Counted from the stretch's first letter, positions 45,142-53,386 are shown. The stretch: DNA of 64,000 nt from Actinomycetes bacterium (GCA_021372825.1 JAJFTR010000071.1:1-64000); one strand, 5' to 3'. The notes: generated by a model from the letters alone, not told the origin. Program-made: numbers and translations.

Positions 45142-45954
45142 CTACTTCACAACAGGGTGGACGTCGGTGTCGTGGCAAGAATCGCACGCCATCTTGGTCT
45201 TCTGCGGAGCGATGCCCTTTGCCGAGTGGCAATCGCTGGCGCACGCGGTGGCGTACGGATCCAGCTTCACGGTCGGCAGGGCGCCGGTCGCTTTCCACTC
45301 GTTCAGCAGCTCGACGGTCTTCTTGGTCATGTCGAAGCATGCCTTGGCACAGCGGTCCTGCTGCTCGGGGCCACCATCGGCAAAGCCGGTCATCGTGGTC
45401 CAAGCGGAGATGGACGCGTGGCAAAGCTGGGTGTGGCCCACGCAAGTGGGAACGTTCGGGCGAGGGGTCTTTGCAGGGGTCCACCCGCCGGCCGCCACGG
45501 CAAGCTCAACACCGTTGGTGGGCAGAGGTGTCTCAGCGTAGTACAACATCACAGCATCAACGAGGTTGTTGGGTGCACCCACGGCCTTGATCGCTGCTGC
45601 AGAACCGTTGCAGGTGCCGCAGACGGTACCCCAGCCGGAAATGCCGCCTCCGCCGAACGCGAAGAGCTTCTTGGGGAGCGATGCCCAGAGCAGCTGGTCG
45701 GGGTTAGATGAGTCGTTGGCGAGGGCCTCGACGATGGAGTACCAGGTGGCCTCGGCGCAGCCGCCGGCGTAGTAGACCTCATACGAGCGCTTCGCCACAG
45801 CGAGCGGATCCTGGGTGGTGTACGCCCAGGGGATGTCCTTAGCTGCGGCCGCGGAGGCCTCGGTGTCCTGGAGCACGAGCGGCACGGCGGCCAGACCCAC
45901 AGCTGCGCCGATGCCGACGATGAAGTTCCTGCGAGAGATGGTGCTTTCGGGCAT
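45142..45954 (-). CDS. Split-Soret-type cytochrome c, Tat-exported
   Basis: 270 residues. SRRNFIVGIGAAVGLAAVPLV at the N terminus is a Tat signal with the twin Arg. The body has YYAGGCAEATWYSIVEAL and WGTVCGTC, the marks of the C_GCAxxG_C_C/split-Soret group. The last 30 residues carry two haem sites, CASDCH (CX3CH) and CDSCH (CXXCH). Split-Soret cytochromes are small two-haem proteins known from sulfate reducers. Tat export together with haem points to an extracytoplasmic redox role. AAAGGAG lies before the ATG at 45954; the upstream frame to 46224 is not translated in my reading. The CWB2 gene follows. Confidence 0.82.
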   Translation of the reverse strand: MPESTISRRNFIVGIGAAVGLAAVPLVLQDTEASAAAAKDIPWAYTTQDPLAVAKRSYEVYYAGGCAEATWYSIVEALANDSSNPDQLLWASLPKKLFAFGGGGISGWGTVCGTCNGSAAAIKAVGAPNNLVDAVMLYYAETPLPTNGVELAVAAGGWTPAKTPRPNVPTCVGHTQLCHASISAWTTMTGFADGGPEQQDRCAKACFDMTKKTVELLNEWKATGALPTVKLDPYATACASDCHSAKGIAPQKTKMACDSCHDTDVHPVVK

Positions 45955-46567
45955 TCGATTCTCCTTTAGTTGCGGGTTGGATTTCAGCGCGCACAGATGG
46001 GTTGCGGCGCGAGGACCAAAGCGGCGCCTGTCAGTGATATCGCGCCCGGGCGCGCGAGGGCAGGATGGCCTCCTTTCGTGGACGGAAAGCGATGCATGCA
46101 GGCACGTGCTCAACCGTGTGCGCGTGTTCATGGACATGCTATCGGCATGTTGTGCGAGATTGTGAAGCAAATAACGTTGAGTGGAAATCACGGGCCTGAT
46201 TGTAAGAACGCTGTTGATAGACACGAGGCGACAGATGTGGTAGCCTCTCGTCTCGTTGTGTGTTGAAGGGACGCCCCACGGCGTCGGGTCAGCGAACGTA
46301 CTGACCCTACGGACCAGCGCCTGGGTGTCGAAGTCCGATGAGAACGGGCGGTAAGTCTGTGGTCGTCAGGGCCACGCACCGCCCCCCAAAGGATCATGGT
46401 CCACGCCAACAGCATAGCTGATGCTTGTTTGGCCAAGGCGGCACACACGCCGATCCCGTGGCCGGGTACGAGGCAGCTAGCTCTTCAGCCACCACCGCTG
46501 TCACACGTCTGATACTCCTATGCCGTCCCGGTTGCCGCCTGTCCTGTTGTCGGACCAGGAGGTTCGC
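45955..46567. other. Non-coding gap upstream of cytochrome and RlpA-like genes
   Basis: This 613-base divergent gap should carry promoters for both sides. Two hairpins are visible on the plus strand: GACGCC/GGCGTC at about 46270 and GGGTCAG/CTGACCC at 46286-46307. A long minus-strand frame (46394-47650) is only the shadow of the RlpA-like and following genes. I looked for a c-di-AMP (ydaO) riboswitch, common before actinobacterial wall-hydrolase genes, and did not find its conserved cores. Confidence 0.55.
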
Positions 46568-47185
46568 GTGAAGGTAGGAAGTACGTCCGCCACATCGACC
46601 GTCGGCGCGGTCGCGCTCACCATTGTGCTTGCCCTCGTCGCAGGGTCCGGTCTCGCCTCGGCTACGACGGCGTTCGCATCGACGGTGGCGGGAGCGCCGG
46701 GTATCCCGCGTCTGGGCATCAGCTCCGGACAGATGCTCGAGGCGAAGATCGCCGATGCCGGGACAAGCGCCGTCGCTGTTCCTGCGGGCTTCTCCCAGCC
46801 GAGTCTTAAGACTCCGACCCCCACGCAAAGCCGGATCCTGCACCGCTCCGGCCCTGCAAGAGCGCAAGGTGCACACAAAGTCGCTCACGGTTCCACCGCC
46901 CCAAGAGGCTGGAGGAAGGCTCGCGTGTCGTGGTATGGTCCGGGGTTTTACGGACACACCATGGCCGGAGGCGGCAAGCTCACCCCCACGAGCATGGTCG
47001 TCGCTCATCGCAGTCTCCGGTTCGGCACCAAGGTGGAGATCATGTATAGGGGCAGGAGGGTCATCGCGGTGGTGAAGGACCGCGGCCCCTACGTCTCTGG
47101 CCGCACGTTCGATCTGGGTCCGGGAACAGCCAAGGCTTTGGGATTCTCCGGCGTTGGCACGGTGAGTTGGCGGATCGTGAAGTAG
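46568..47185 (+). CDS. Exported RlpA-like double-psi beta-barrel protein
   Basis: 205 residues. A signal peptide (VGAVALTIVLALVAGSGLASA) precedes a low-complexity linker. The C-terminal RlpA/DPBB domain (about 115-205) has SWYGPGFYGHTMAGGG, VAHRSLRFGTKVEI, VVKDRGPYVSGRTFDLG and AAKALG-type FGxxGxG ending. The Asp of KDRGPY is the catalytic-type residue of the fold. Related proteins cleave naked peptidoglycan or act as resuscitation factors. AGGAGG lies five bases before the GTG at 46568. Single gene with its own terminator. Confidence 0.88.
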   Translation: MKVGSTSATSTVGAVALTIVLALVAGSGLASATTAFASTVAGAPGIPRLGISSGQMLEAKIADAGTSAVAVPAGFSQPSLKTPTPTQSRILHRSGPARAQGAHKVAHGSTAPRGWRKARVSWYGPGFYGHTMAGGGKLTPTSMVVAHRSLRFGTKVEIMYRGRRVIAVVKDRGPYVSGRTFDLGPGTAKALGFSGVGTVSWRIVK

Positions 47186-47206
47186 ATCGTGAGGGTCGTC
47201 ATCGCG

Positions 47207-47239
47207 AGACGGCGTCGGAATCTGTTTCTGGCGCCGTCT
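47207..47239 (+). terminator. Intrinsic terminator of the RlpA-like gene
   Basis: AGACGGCG at 47207 pairs with CGCCGTCT at 47232, with a 17-base loop, and is followed by TTCTT. It starts 22 bases after the stop codon. Confidence 0.75.
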
Positions 47240-47308
47240 TTCTTCGCGCGGGGCGCAGCCGTGGTTGGGGTATGAATGAAGCATCAACGCAACGGGAGGT
47301 AATGGCCG

Positions 47309-47647
47309 ATGCCGGATGCCGGCGGAGCTGACAAGGACAGGATCTCTGCCCTCATCGAAATGGTCGCCGATCTGCTTCAGACGGCGACAGATTGGGTGCG
47401 TCAAGAGGCCGAAGCCGTCATCAGGGAGAAGGTTGTCGCTCCTGTGCAGCGGGTGGGGCTTACGCTCGCCTCGGCGCTGGCTGCAGCCTTGCTTGCCGTC
47501 GCCGGTCTTGTGTTCCTTGCCGTCGCCGCTTTTCTCGTCCTGGCCGACTGGCTCACGTATCCTGGCGCGCTTGCGGTGGTCGGCGGCGTCTACCTCGTTG
47601 CGTCCCTCGGCTTCATCGTCGTCAAAGTGAGGCTGATGCAGAAATGA
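47309..47647 (+). CDS. Holin-like (DUF1469/Phage_holin_3_6 type) membrane protein
   Basis: 112 residues. An amphipathic N terminus (ISALIEMVADLLQTATDWVRQEAEAVIREK) is followed by two membrane helices (LASALAAALLAVAGLVFLAV and ALAVVGGVYLVASLGFIVV). This is the layout of the actinobacterial holin-X group, whose members are chromosomal envelope proteins rather than lysis holins. GGGAGGTAA precedes the ATG. The stop overlaps the start of the next small gene (ATGA). Confidence 0.75.
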   Translation: MPDAGGADKDRISALIEMVADLLQTATDWVRQEAEAVIREKVVAPVQRVGLTLASALAAALLAVAGLVFLAVAAFLVLADWLTYPGALAVVGGVYLVASLGFIVVKVRLMQK

Positions 47648-47838
47648 CATCTCAAGAGACGCCCGTGATCACAGTGGACGACCTCAAGGACAAAGCCATG
47701 CGGATCAAAGACATGGCTCAGGCGGAAGTCCGAGAAGTGAGACGGTCTGGCGGGATGAAGCTCGCCGTAGCGGGCGCTCTGATGGTGACAGCGACCGTGT
47801 GCGTGGCGTACTACCTGGGGACTCGACGCTGCCGCTAG
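47644..47838 (+). CDS. Small single-TM protein downstream of the holin-like gene
   Basis: 64 residues, beginning MTSQETPVITVDDLKDKAMR at the ATG that overlaps the previous stop. A charged helical segment (MAQAEVREVRRSGG) precedes one membrane helix (MKLAVAGALMVTATVCVAYYLG) and a basic end. This resembles DUF3618-like proteins that pair with holin-X proteins in actinobacteria. Overlap with the upstream stop argues for coupled translation. Confidence 0.65.
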   Translation: MTSQETPVITVDDLKDKAMRIKDMAQAEVREVRRSGGMKLAVAGALMVTATVCVAYYLGTRRCR

Positions 47839-47867
47839 GCAGCACTGGCACGGGAAGCGAGGGTCTT

Positions 47868-48335
47868 ATGCGCGTTCATGCCGTCACGGTGTGTCCGGAC
47901 AGGGTCGATGTGGTCGTGGGGATCGATGAGGAGGGAATCACGCGGACGGCGACTGCGCCTGACGTGCCCGAGCGTGCTCTCCGGCTCTTACCTGATCTGG
48001 AGAAGCATTTCTGCCACAACGGCTCCGGTCGCACGTTTGCCGAGGAGATACGAGATACCGAAGTCCCGCACCTCTTCGAGCACGTGGTGATGGAGATAAT
48101 GGCGCAGGCGGGATCGCCTCGCTCTCTCAAGGGGGAAACCAGCTGGGATTTCCGCCGTGATGGCAAAGGCGTCTTCCGCGTGTCCGTGGAGTACGATGAC
48201 GATCTTGTGTGTCTCGGCTCGATCAAACTCGCCAACCAAGTGATGGGCTACCTGCTCGATGGCGGTGAAGTGCCAGACGTCGAGGCCGAGACCGGACGCC
48301 TCCGCGAACTTCGCAGCCGGGCACGCGCGAGCTAG
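47868..48335 (+). CDS. Stand-alone domain resembling the N terminus of cyanophycin synthetase
   Basis: 155 residues. EVPHLFEHVVMEIMAQAG followed by SLKGETSWDFRRDGKGVFRVSVEYDDD matches the order LEHVALELQxLAG, G-x-T-x-x, and G-x-Y-x-V-x-x-EY of the amino-terminal primer/oligomer domain of cyanophycin synthetase (CphA). No ATP-grasp or Mur-ligase domain follows, so it cannot make cyanophycin alone. A T-box and an aminotransferase gene follow. ATG at 47868 lacks a strong ribosome site (GCGAGGG). Function unknown; homology by pattern only. Confidence 0.6.
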   Translation: MRVHAVTVCPDRVDVVVGIDEEGITRTATAPDVPERALRLLPDLEKHFCHNGSGRTFAEEIRDTEVPHLFEHVVMEIMAQAGSPRSLKGETSWDFRRDGKGVFRVSVEYDDDLVCLGSIKLANQVMGYLLDGGEVPDVEAETGRLRELRSRARAS

Positions 48336-48365
48336 ACCCACCTCGTGGGCGTCTGGGCCTGCTGC

Positions 48366-48394
48366 TTGACCGGTGACTGCGCACGCGCTAAGGT
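48366..48394 (+). promoter_or_regulatory. Promoter of the T-box leader
   Basis: TTGACC (48366-48371) and TAAGGT (48389-48394) lie 17 bases apart, a sigma-70-like pair. Transcription would start near 48401, just at the beginning of the T-box leader. Confidence 0.6.
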
Positions 48395-48400
48395 AGCGGC

Positions 48401-48626
48401 CAACATCCGGCCGTGCGCCGGGCACATCATATGGACGTGAGGGAAGAGGGCGTCATAAGCCCAGCCACCCCTCCGTAGGTCCTCCGCCAGCGCGGCTCCG
48501 GCGAGCCACGGGAAGCGGACGGGACGCCGGAGCCGTTATCCCGGCCAATGAGACCGGACAACGTGTGTCGTGTCTGGTGAAGACAGGTGGTACCGCGACG
48601 ACCCTCGCCCTGTCCCGGGGGTCGTC
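48401..48626 (+). ncRNA. T-box leader (tRNA-sensing riboswitch)
   Basis: The T-box core GGTGGTACCGCG at 48587-48598 is unmistakable; its TGGT part pairs with the free NCCA end of an uncharged tRNA. It is preceded by a GAGGGAAGAG element, a long stem I with nested hairpins (for example GGCTC/GAGCC) and a CCGTTATC stretch typical of actinobacterial members. After the core, GACGACCC (48597) pairs with GGGTCGTC (48619) and a T-rich run (TTGTTGTCTTT) follows, making an intrinsic terminator that competes with the antiterminator. The specifier codon is not certain; GAA-GCG-GAC at 48513 is the most likely neighbourhood. It controls the aminotransferase-ddl operon. Confidence 0.88.
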
Positions 48627-48670
48627 TTGTTGTCTTTCGAGCGCGATCGCTCGCATGCGGGGTGAAGGAC

Positions 48671-49942
48671 ATGGGTACTGCTCGGGTGGTCTTCGACCGG
48701 TGGGAAGGCCGCTACGCGGCGCGGATGGCTGACGTGCGGTCCTCGGCGGTGAGGGACCTTTTCGGCGCTGCGACCCGCTCGGACGTGATCTCGCTTTCCG
48801 GCGGCATGCCGGAGATCTCGCGGGTACCGGCCGATGTGGTCGCGCGCATCGCAGCCGCAGGCGTTCGCGAGGACGCGCGTGAGGCGTTGCAGTATGGCTC
48901 ATCCGAGGGCCGGCCCGGATTGCGAGAGGTGATCGTGGAGCTCATGGCCGAGATCGGAGTGCGCCTCAAGGCCGAGCAGATCATCGTCACCGCCGGTGCC
49001 CAACAAGCGCTCGACCTGCTCGCGAAAGTGTTCATCGACCCTGGCGACATCGTCATCACGGAGGGGCCGACCTACCTGGGAGCGCTGCAGGCCTTCTCGG
49101 CCTACCAGCCTAAGGTAATCTGCATCCCGATGGACGCCGAGGGGATGCGTGTCGACGTGCTCGAAGAGCAATTGCGCGAGCTTGGACCGCGGGGCGCGAA
49201 GTTCATCTACACGATCCCCAACTTCCAGAACCCCGCGGGGGTGACGCTTTCGGCGCAGAGGCGCCGCCGTCTGCTGGAACTTGCACGAGAGTATGACATC
49301 CCGGTGATCGAGGACGACCCTTACGGACGACTTCGGTTCGAGGGTGGCCATCTCAAGCCGCTCCGCGCGCTCGACGACGAAGTGATCTACCTGGGGACCT
49401 TCTCGAAGATCTTCGCACCGGGTCTGCGTCTCGGCTGGGTGACGGCTCCTCGGCCCATCATGGCCAAGATCCTGCTCGCCAAGCAGGCTGCGGATCTCTG
49501 TGGAAGCGCGTATGCGCAGGTAACCGCTGAACGGTACTTCACTCGCACCCGCTGGCGAAAGGTGCTCCAGGACCTTGTGCGCACCTACTCTGAGCGCCGG
49601 GACGCGATGGTCGAGGCGCTTCACGAGCATCTTCCGCCCGAGGTCCGATTCACACGACCTGAAGGTGGCTTCTTCGTGTGGGCAGAGCTGCCGGCCTTCA
49701 TCGACACCAAGTCCCTTCTCGCCGAGGCGGTGGAGCACGGTGTCACCTACACTCCTGGTGACGCCTTCTACCCCGATGGCCGAGGGAAGAACTGCATGCG
49801 TCTCGCGTTCTGCTACGCAAGTCCTGATGATCTGCGTGAGGGCATCCGGCGCCTTGCGGAGGTGCTCGAGGACCGTCTCGAGCTGTATCGGGCATTCCAG
49901 ATGGCGGGACACTTCAGCGAGGAGGTGCGTTCAGCGTCATGA
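48671..49942 (+). CDS. PLP-dependent aminotransferase (class I/II, LysN/MocR-core type)
   Basis: 423 residues. The fold-type I marks are DVISLSGGMPE near the start, LQYGSSEGRPGLRE, FIYTIPNFQNPAG (Asn and Pro of the cofactor site), IEDDPYG, and GTFSKIFAPGLRLGW with Lys246 as the Schiff-base lysine. The closest described groups are 2-aminoadipate and aromatic/branched-chain transaminases. ATG at 48671 is taken. It stands behind the T-box, so an amino acid shortage should raise it, and the identity of that amino acid would name the product. The stop overlaps the ddl start (ATGA). Confidence 0.9.
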   Translation: MGTARVVFDRWEGRYAARMADVRSSAVRDLFGAATRSDVISLSGGMPEISRVPADVVARIAAAGVREDAREALQYGSSEGRPGLREVIVELMAEIGVRLKAEQIIVTAGAQQALDLLAKVFIDPGDIVITEGPTYLGALQAFSAYQPKVICIPMDAEGMRVDVLEEQLRELGPRGAKFIYTIPNFQNPAGVTLSAQRRRRLLELAREYDIPVIEDDPYGRLRFEGGHLKPLRALDDEVIYLGTFSKIFAPGLRLGWVTAPRPIMAKILLAKQAADLCGSAYAQVTAERYFTRTRWRKVLQDLVRTYSERRDAMVEALHEHLPPEVRFTRPEGGFFVWAELPAFIDTKSLLAEAVEHGVTYTPGDAFYPDGRGKNCMRLAFCYASPDDLREGIRRLAEVLEDRLELYRAFQMAGHFSEEVRSAS

Positions 49943-50889
49943 GTGAGAAGATCGCGGTTCTCATGGGCGGCCGTTCCCTCGAGCGGGACATCTCGCTCAG
50001 GAGCGGACAGCGTGTGTGCGACGCGCTTGCGGAGGCTGGCTACCGGGTGCTCCCGCTCGATGTGACCCCCGACCTTACGTCGACGCTGCGTGCCGAGAGG
50101 CCCGACGCCGTCTACATCGCTCTCCATGGTAAAGACGGTGAGGACGGGACCGTCCAGGAGCTGCTCGAGTTCCTGGGACTTCCCTACACGGGTCCGGGAG
50201 TGGTGGCGTCGATGCTCGCGTGGAACAAGGCTCTGTCCAAGCGCCTGTTCACGAAGAACGGGATACCCACGCCGCGGTGGGTCGCGTTCTCCTCGGCGGC
50301 TTTCAAGGAGATGGGTGCGGCAACCGCTCTCGATGCGGTACCGCACACCCTTGGGGGATTCCCCCTTGTCGTCAAGCCTTCCGGGCAGGGTTCGGCTCTG
50401 GGTCTTACCAAGGTCGATGGGCCCGACACGCTTCCAGAAGCACTCCTGACGGCGCTGAGCTATGGCGATACCGCGATCGTAGAGAAGTGGATCGACGGCG
50501 TGGAGCTTGCTGTGTCGGTGCTCGAAGAGGCGGGAAGCCGACGCGTTTTGCCGCCTGTCGAGATGGTGCCCAAGTCCGGGATCTTCGACTTCTCGGCCAT
50601 GTATACGCCGGGCGAGACCGACTACTACGTGCCGGCCCGCCTGGATCCTGGTGTCTTATCGGAGGTGACGCGGAAAGCCGAGGAGGTCCATACTCTGCTC
50701 GGCTGCCGACACGTCAGCCGCGTGGACATGGTGGTGGACGTTCACGGCGACCCGTTCGTGCTGGAGTGCAATACCTCCCCGGGTATGACTGAGACGTCCT
50801 TGTTGCCGATGGCCGCGGAAGCGGTGGGCATCGACTTCCAGGAGCTGGTACGGCGTCTGGCCCAGGCGGCGCTCGATACACTACAGTGA
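49939..50889 (+). CDS. ddl: D-alanine-D-alanine ligase
   Basis: 316 residues with the ATP-grasp order of Ddl: AVLMGGRSLERDISLRSG at the N terminus, ALHGKDGEDGTVQELLEFLGLPYTG (in parts GEDGTVQ and LPYTGPG), SMLAWNKALSKRLF, PLVVKPSGQGSALG, and VLECNTSPGMTETSL, which holds the Mg2+-binding Glu and Asn. It makes the D-Ala-D-Ala dipeptide for peptidoglycan. It overlaps the aminotransferase by four bases and shares its T-box, an unusual control for Ddl. Confidence 0.95.
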   Translation: MSEKIAVLMGGRSLERDISLRSGQRVCDALAEAGYRVLPLDVTPDLTSTLRAERPDAVYIALHGKDGEDGTVQELLEFLGLPYTGPGVVASMLAWNKALSKRLFTKNGIPTPRWVAFSSAAFKEMGAATALDAVPHTLGGFPLVVKPSGQGSALGLTKVDGPDTLPEALLTALSYGDTAIVEKWIDGVELAVSVLEEAGSRRVLPPVEMVPKSGIFDFSAMYTPGETDYYVPARLDPGVLSEVTRKAEEVHTLLGCRHVSRVDMVVDVHGDPFVLECNTSPGMTETSLLPMAAEAVGIDFQELVRRLAQAALDTLQ

Positions 50890-50949
50890 TGGGTATTAGA
50901 ATCGGTACGGGAACATCGGTGATTCTTCACGACGATGGAGGTGTGCCAT

Positions 50950-51450
50950 ATGTCCGACAATCGCAGCGGTGAAGGCATTCTCGGTGCGTTCATCCTCGGC
51001 GGGGTCGTGGGCGCCGTGCTGGGGCTGCTCTTCGCACCGCGTTCAGGAAGAGAGAGCCGTGAGTTGATCGCTGTCAAAGCCAAGGACTACTGGGGCGAAG
51101 GCAGGGAGTTCTATGAGACCGGTCGCGAGAAAGTGACCGAGGTCTACTCGACGGGGCGGGACAAGGCGACCGAGACAGCCGAGGAGCTGAAGGTCAAACT
51201 CGACGCCGCGCGCGCACGGCTGCGTGAGCAGGTGGACTCGGTCTCCAACGAGGCCAAGAGCAAAGTGACAGAGTACGCCCCCGTGGCAAAGGAGAAGGTG
51301 CAGCAGGCCGCCGAAACCGTCATCACTGGAGTCGCGAACGCGGAGTCCAAGGCTGCGGAGTTGCTGGACAAGGTGACCGAGAAGACCGGCCAGCCAGGGG
51401 AGGCCGTGAAGCCGAGCGAGGGTTCGGCGGGCACTCCTGCGGTGGAGTGA
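50950..51450 (+). CDS. YtxH-domain protein
   Basis: 166 residues. A membrane helix close to the N terminus (ILGAFILGGVVGAVLGLLFAPRSG) is the YtxH motif. A long helical, charged tail (AEELKVKLDAARARLREQV) follows, of the type of LEA-like or apolipophorin-like coiled proteins. GGAGGTG precedes the ATG at 50950. Related to general-stress proteins; probably a membrane-tethered surface-coating protein. It lies 60 bases after ddl in the same direction. Confidence 0.85.
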   Translation: MSDNRSGEGILGAFILGGVVGAVLGLLFAPRSGRESRELIAVKAKDYWGEGREFYETGREKVTEVYSTGRDKATETAEELKVKLDAARARLREQVDSVSNEAKSKVTEYAPVAKEKVQQAAETVITGVANAESKAAELLDKVTEKTGQPGEAVKPSEGSAGTPAVE

Positions 51451-51526
51451 CGCCTTATCGCGCGAAGCGGGAGCGGAGGCCGGTCGCGTGAAGGCGGCCG
51501 GCCTCGCTGTGAGTGAAGGAGTCGAC

Positions 51527-52228
51527 ATGCCGCGAGTCTCACGCGTCATCGGTCGCGAGGTCGTCTCGTCAAGAGGACAGGTGCTAGGGAGGGTCTCGGA
51601 GGTGCTCTTCGCCGCGTCGGAGCCAGTCGCGATCGGGCTTGCCGTCGAGCGTCCCCGCGTGGCTGGCGTCGTCGGTGTGGCACCACGCTACATCCCTCTG
51701 ACCTCCGTTTCATTCGACGAGGGCAAGGTGCTTCTCGACGCTGCGAAGGCGCCGTCGCTCGCCGCGTCCGAGAAGACGATCGGCATGGCGTGGGACGCGA
51801 CGGTGCAGTGGCGTGGAATGCCGGTTGTCGGTTCTGACGGGGAACGTGTCGGCACCATCGTCGACATCGAGTTCGAGCGACCGGGTGGGCGGGTGCTTTC
51901 ACTCGTGCTCTCCTCGGGAATGATCGCTGATGCCGCCATCGGAAGGATGACGGTCCCCGGCCAAGTGATCACAGGCTACCGTGACGATGCGGTGCGGATC
52001 ACGACCACCTATGGAGAGCTCACAGCCTCCGGAGGTGCGGCGAAGTCGCTCGCCGCCGGGGTCGCCGTTGCAAAAGAGCATGGCGGCAAGGTGGCAAAGC
52101 AGGCGTATGACACCGGGATGTCAGCGGCGATCTCCGTGGGGCGGTCGTTCAAACGCGGTAAGGCGAAGCGTGCTGTCGACGGACTGCGTAAGATAGTGAG
52201 CGACGCCATGAAGGACGACGACGAGTAA
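51527..52228 (+). CDS. PRC-barrel domain protein
   Basis: 233 residues. Two PRC-barrel-like units are visible: VIGREVVSSRGQVLGRVSEV (about 5-75) and WRGMPVVGSDGERVGTIVDI (about 85-160). A helical basic C terminus (RSFKRGKAKRAVDGLRKIV) follows. PRC barrels bind protein or RNA partners or act as membrane-associated adaptors. AAGGAG lies five bases before ATG 51527. It shares the PRC unit with the MgtE-like protein at 56452, though no link is shown. Confidence 0.8.
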   Translation: MPRVSRVIGREVVSSRGQVLGRVSEVLFAASEPVAIGLAVERPRVAGVVGVAPRYIPLTSVSFDEGKVLLDAAKAPSLAASEKTIGMAWDATVQWRGMPVVGSDGERVGTIVDIEFERPGGRVLSLVLSSGMIADAAIGRMTVPGQVITGYRDDAVRITTTYGELTASGGAAKSLAAGVAVAKEHGGKVAKQAYDTGMSAAISVGRSFKRGKAKRAVDGLRKIVSDAMKDDDE

Positions 52229-52240
52229 GGGTACTGCCTG

Positions 52241-52882
52241 GTGCGACGATTCCGGCCTCTTGTTGCTGAGAACGCCTCGAGCCTCCCGCCGGGGTGTTCG
52301 GGCTGTGCCTATTGGGAGACCGATCGGCGGTTGCCGATCGAGTGCGGAGCTGTATGCGACATCGAAGCGGCGACTGCATGGGTCAAGCAGGTGAACAGCG
52401 AGTGGGGTGAGTGCGGAAGGGTGGTCGTCGAGGACGGCGAGGCTCTGGGCTTCATCAAGTACGCGCCGAGCCTGCTCGTTCCCCAGGCGCGTCACATGCC
52501 CGCCGGTCCGCCATCCGAGAAGGCCGTGCTCGTCTGCTGCATGCACATACGGCCCGAGGCACGCCAGCGTGGATTGGGCAAGGTGCTGATGCAGGCGGCC
52601 CTCCGCGACCTCGTACAGCGCGGCGAGCGCACTGTTCAAGCGTATGCAACGACCCGGCAGGGGGAGTTCGTCACCTCTCCGGTCGTCGGAGTCCAGTTCT
52701 TGATACGGATGGGCTTCACCGTGGCGCGGCCACATCCCGACTACCCCCTCATGCAGCTTGACTTGCGTTCCCTTGCAGCGTGGACGGAGAACCTCGAAGC
52801 GGTGCTGGAGTCCCTACGCATCCCACTTCGGGTGCCTGCCAGGGCCCCTGTGCCTAACATGAGACGTGGCGGAGGATCATGA
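52241..52882 (+). CDS. GNAT-type acetyltransferase with N-terminal Cys motif
   Basis: 213 residues. The acetyl-CoA loop is RPEARQRGLGKVLM, motif A of the GNAT fold. The N terminus carries GCSGCAYWE (CxxC), a mark of a subgroup of actinobacterial GNAT proteins. The substrate is unknown. AAGGG precedes the GTG by eight bases. The stop overlaps the ybaK-like start (ATGA). Confidence 0.8.
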   Translation: MRRFRPLVAENASSLPPGCSGCAYWETDRRLPIECGAVCDIEAATAWVKQVNSEWGECGRVVVEDGEALGFIKYAPSLLVPQARHMPAGPPSEKAVLVCCMHIRPEARQRGLGKVLMQAALRDLVQRGERTVQAYATTRQGEFVTSPVVGVQFLIRMGFTVARPHPDYPLMQLDLRSLAAWTENLEAVLESLRIPLRVPARAPVPNMRRGGGS

Positions 52883-53382
52883 GCGAGACCGAAACCAACG
52901 AGCAGCGGGTCCGCAAGGGCGGTTCGGCCGAACGCGTTCGTGCGTTCCTCGAGCAGCACGGACTCGCCGATGCACTCGTCTGTTTCGAGCAATCGACGAA
53001 GACCGCCCAGCTGGCCGCTGAGGCGATGGGCTGCGAGCTCGGCCAGATCGTCAAGTCCCTCGTGTTCGTCGTGAACGGTAAGCCGGTCGTCGCGCTCGTT
53101 GCCGGTGACCGCCGAGGCGATCCTGCCGCCATAGCCTCGCTCATGGGAGGTCGGACCGCCGCGTTCGCTGACGCTGAGACCGTTCGACAGGCGACTGGCT
53201 ATGCCATCGGTGGCGTATCTCCCTTCGGTTTGCCGGAGGGACTGCCCGTTTACGTGGATGACTCTCTCGGCCGCTTCGATGTCGTTTATCCGGCAGGAGG
53301 AACGCCGAGTTCGATGGTGAGACTGAGCTTCGACCGCCTCCTCGAAGTGACGGGCGGTATCGTCGCGCGTATCTCGGAGTAA
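52879..53382 (+). CDS. YbaK/EbsC-type aminoacyl-tRNA deacylase
   Basis: 167 residues. LGQIVKSLVFVVNG holds the essential Lys, and DPAAIASLMGG, ATGYAIGGVSPFG and VYVDDSLGRFDVVYPAGG follow the family. These enzymes hydrolyse mischarged Cys-tRNA-Pro or related tRNAs in trans. ATG overlaps the preceding stop. Substrate class (YbaK or ProXp type) is not distinguished here. Confidence 0.9.
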   Translation: MSETETNEQRVRKGGSAERVRAFLEQHGLADALVCFEQSTKTAQLAAEAMGCELGQIVKSLVFVVNGKPVVALVAGDRRGDPAAIASLMGGRTAAFADAETVRQATGYAIGGVSPFGLPEGLPVYVDDSLGRFDVVYPAGGTPSSMVRLSFDRLLEVTGGIVARISE

Positions 53383-53386
53383 GCGA

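Noticed and set aside
46200-46567. Possible c-di-AMP (ydaO) riboswitch before the RlpA-like gene
   Set aside because: The gene type and hairpins invited the idea, but the conserved ydaO cores are not present in order.
46394-47650. Long minus-strand frame (418 residues)
   Set aside because: It lies antisense to the RlpA-like and holin-like genes and has no domain, ribosome site or sensible composition (Arg/His/Pro-rich), so it is a shadow of high-GC coding sequence.
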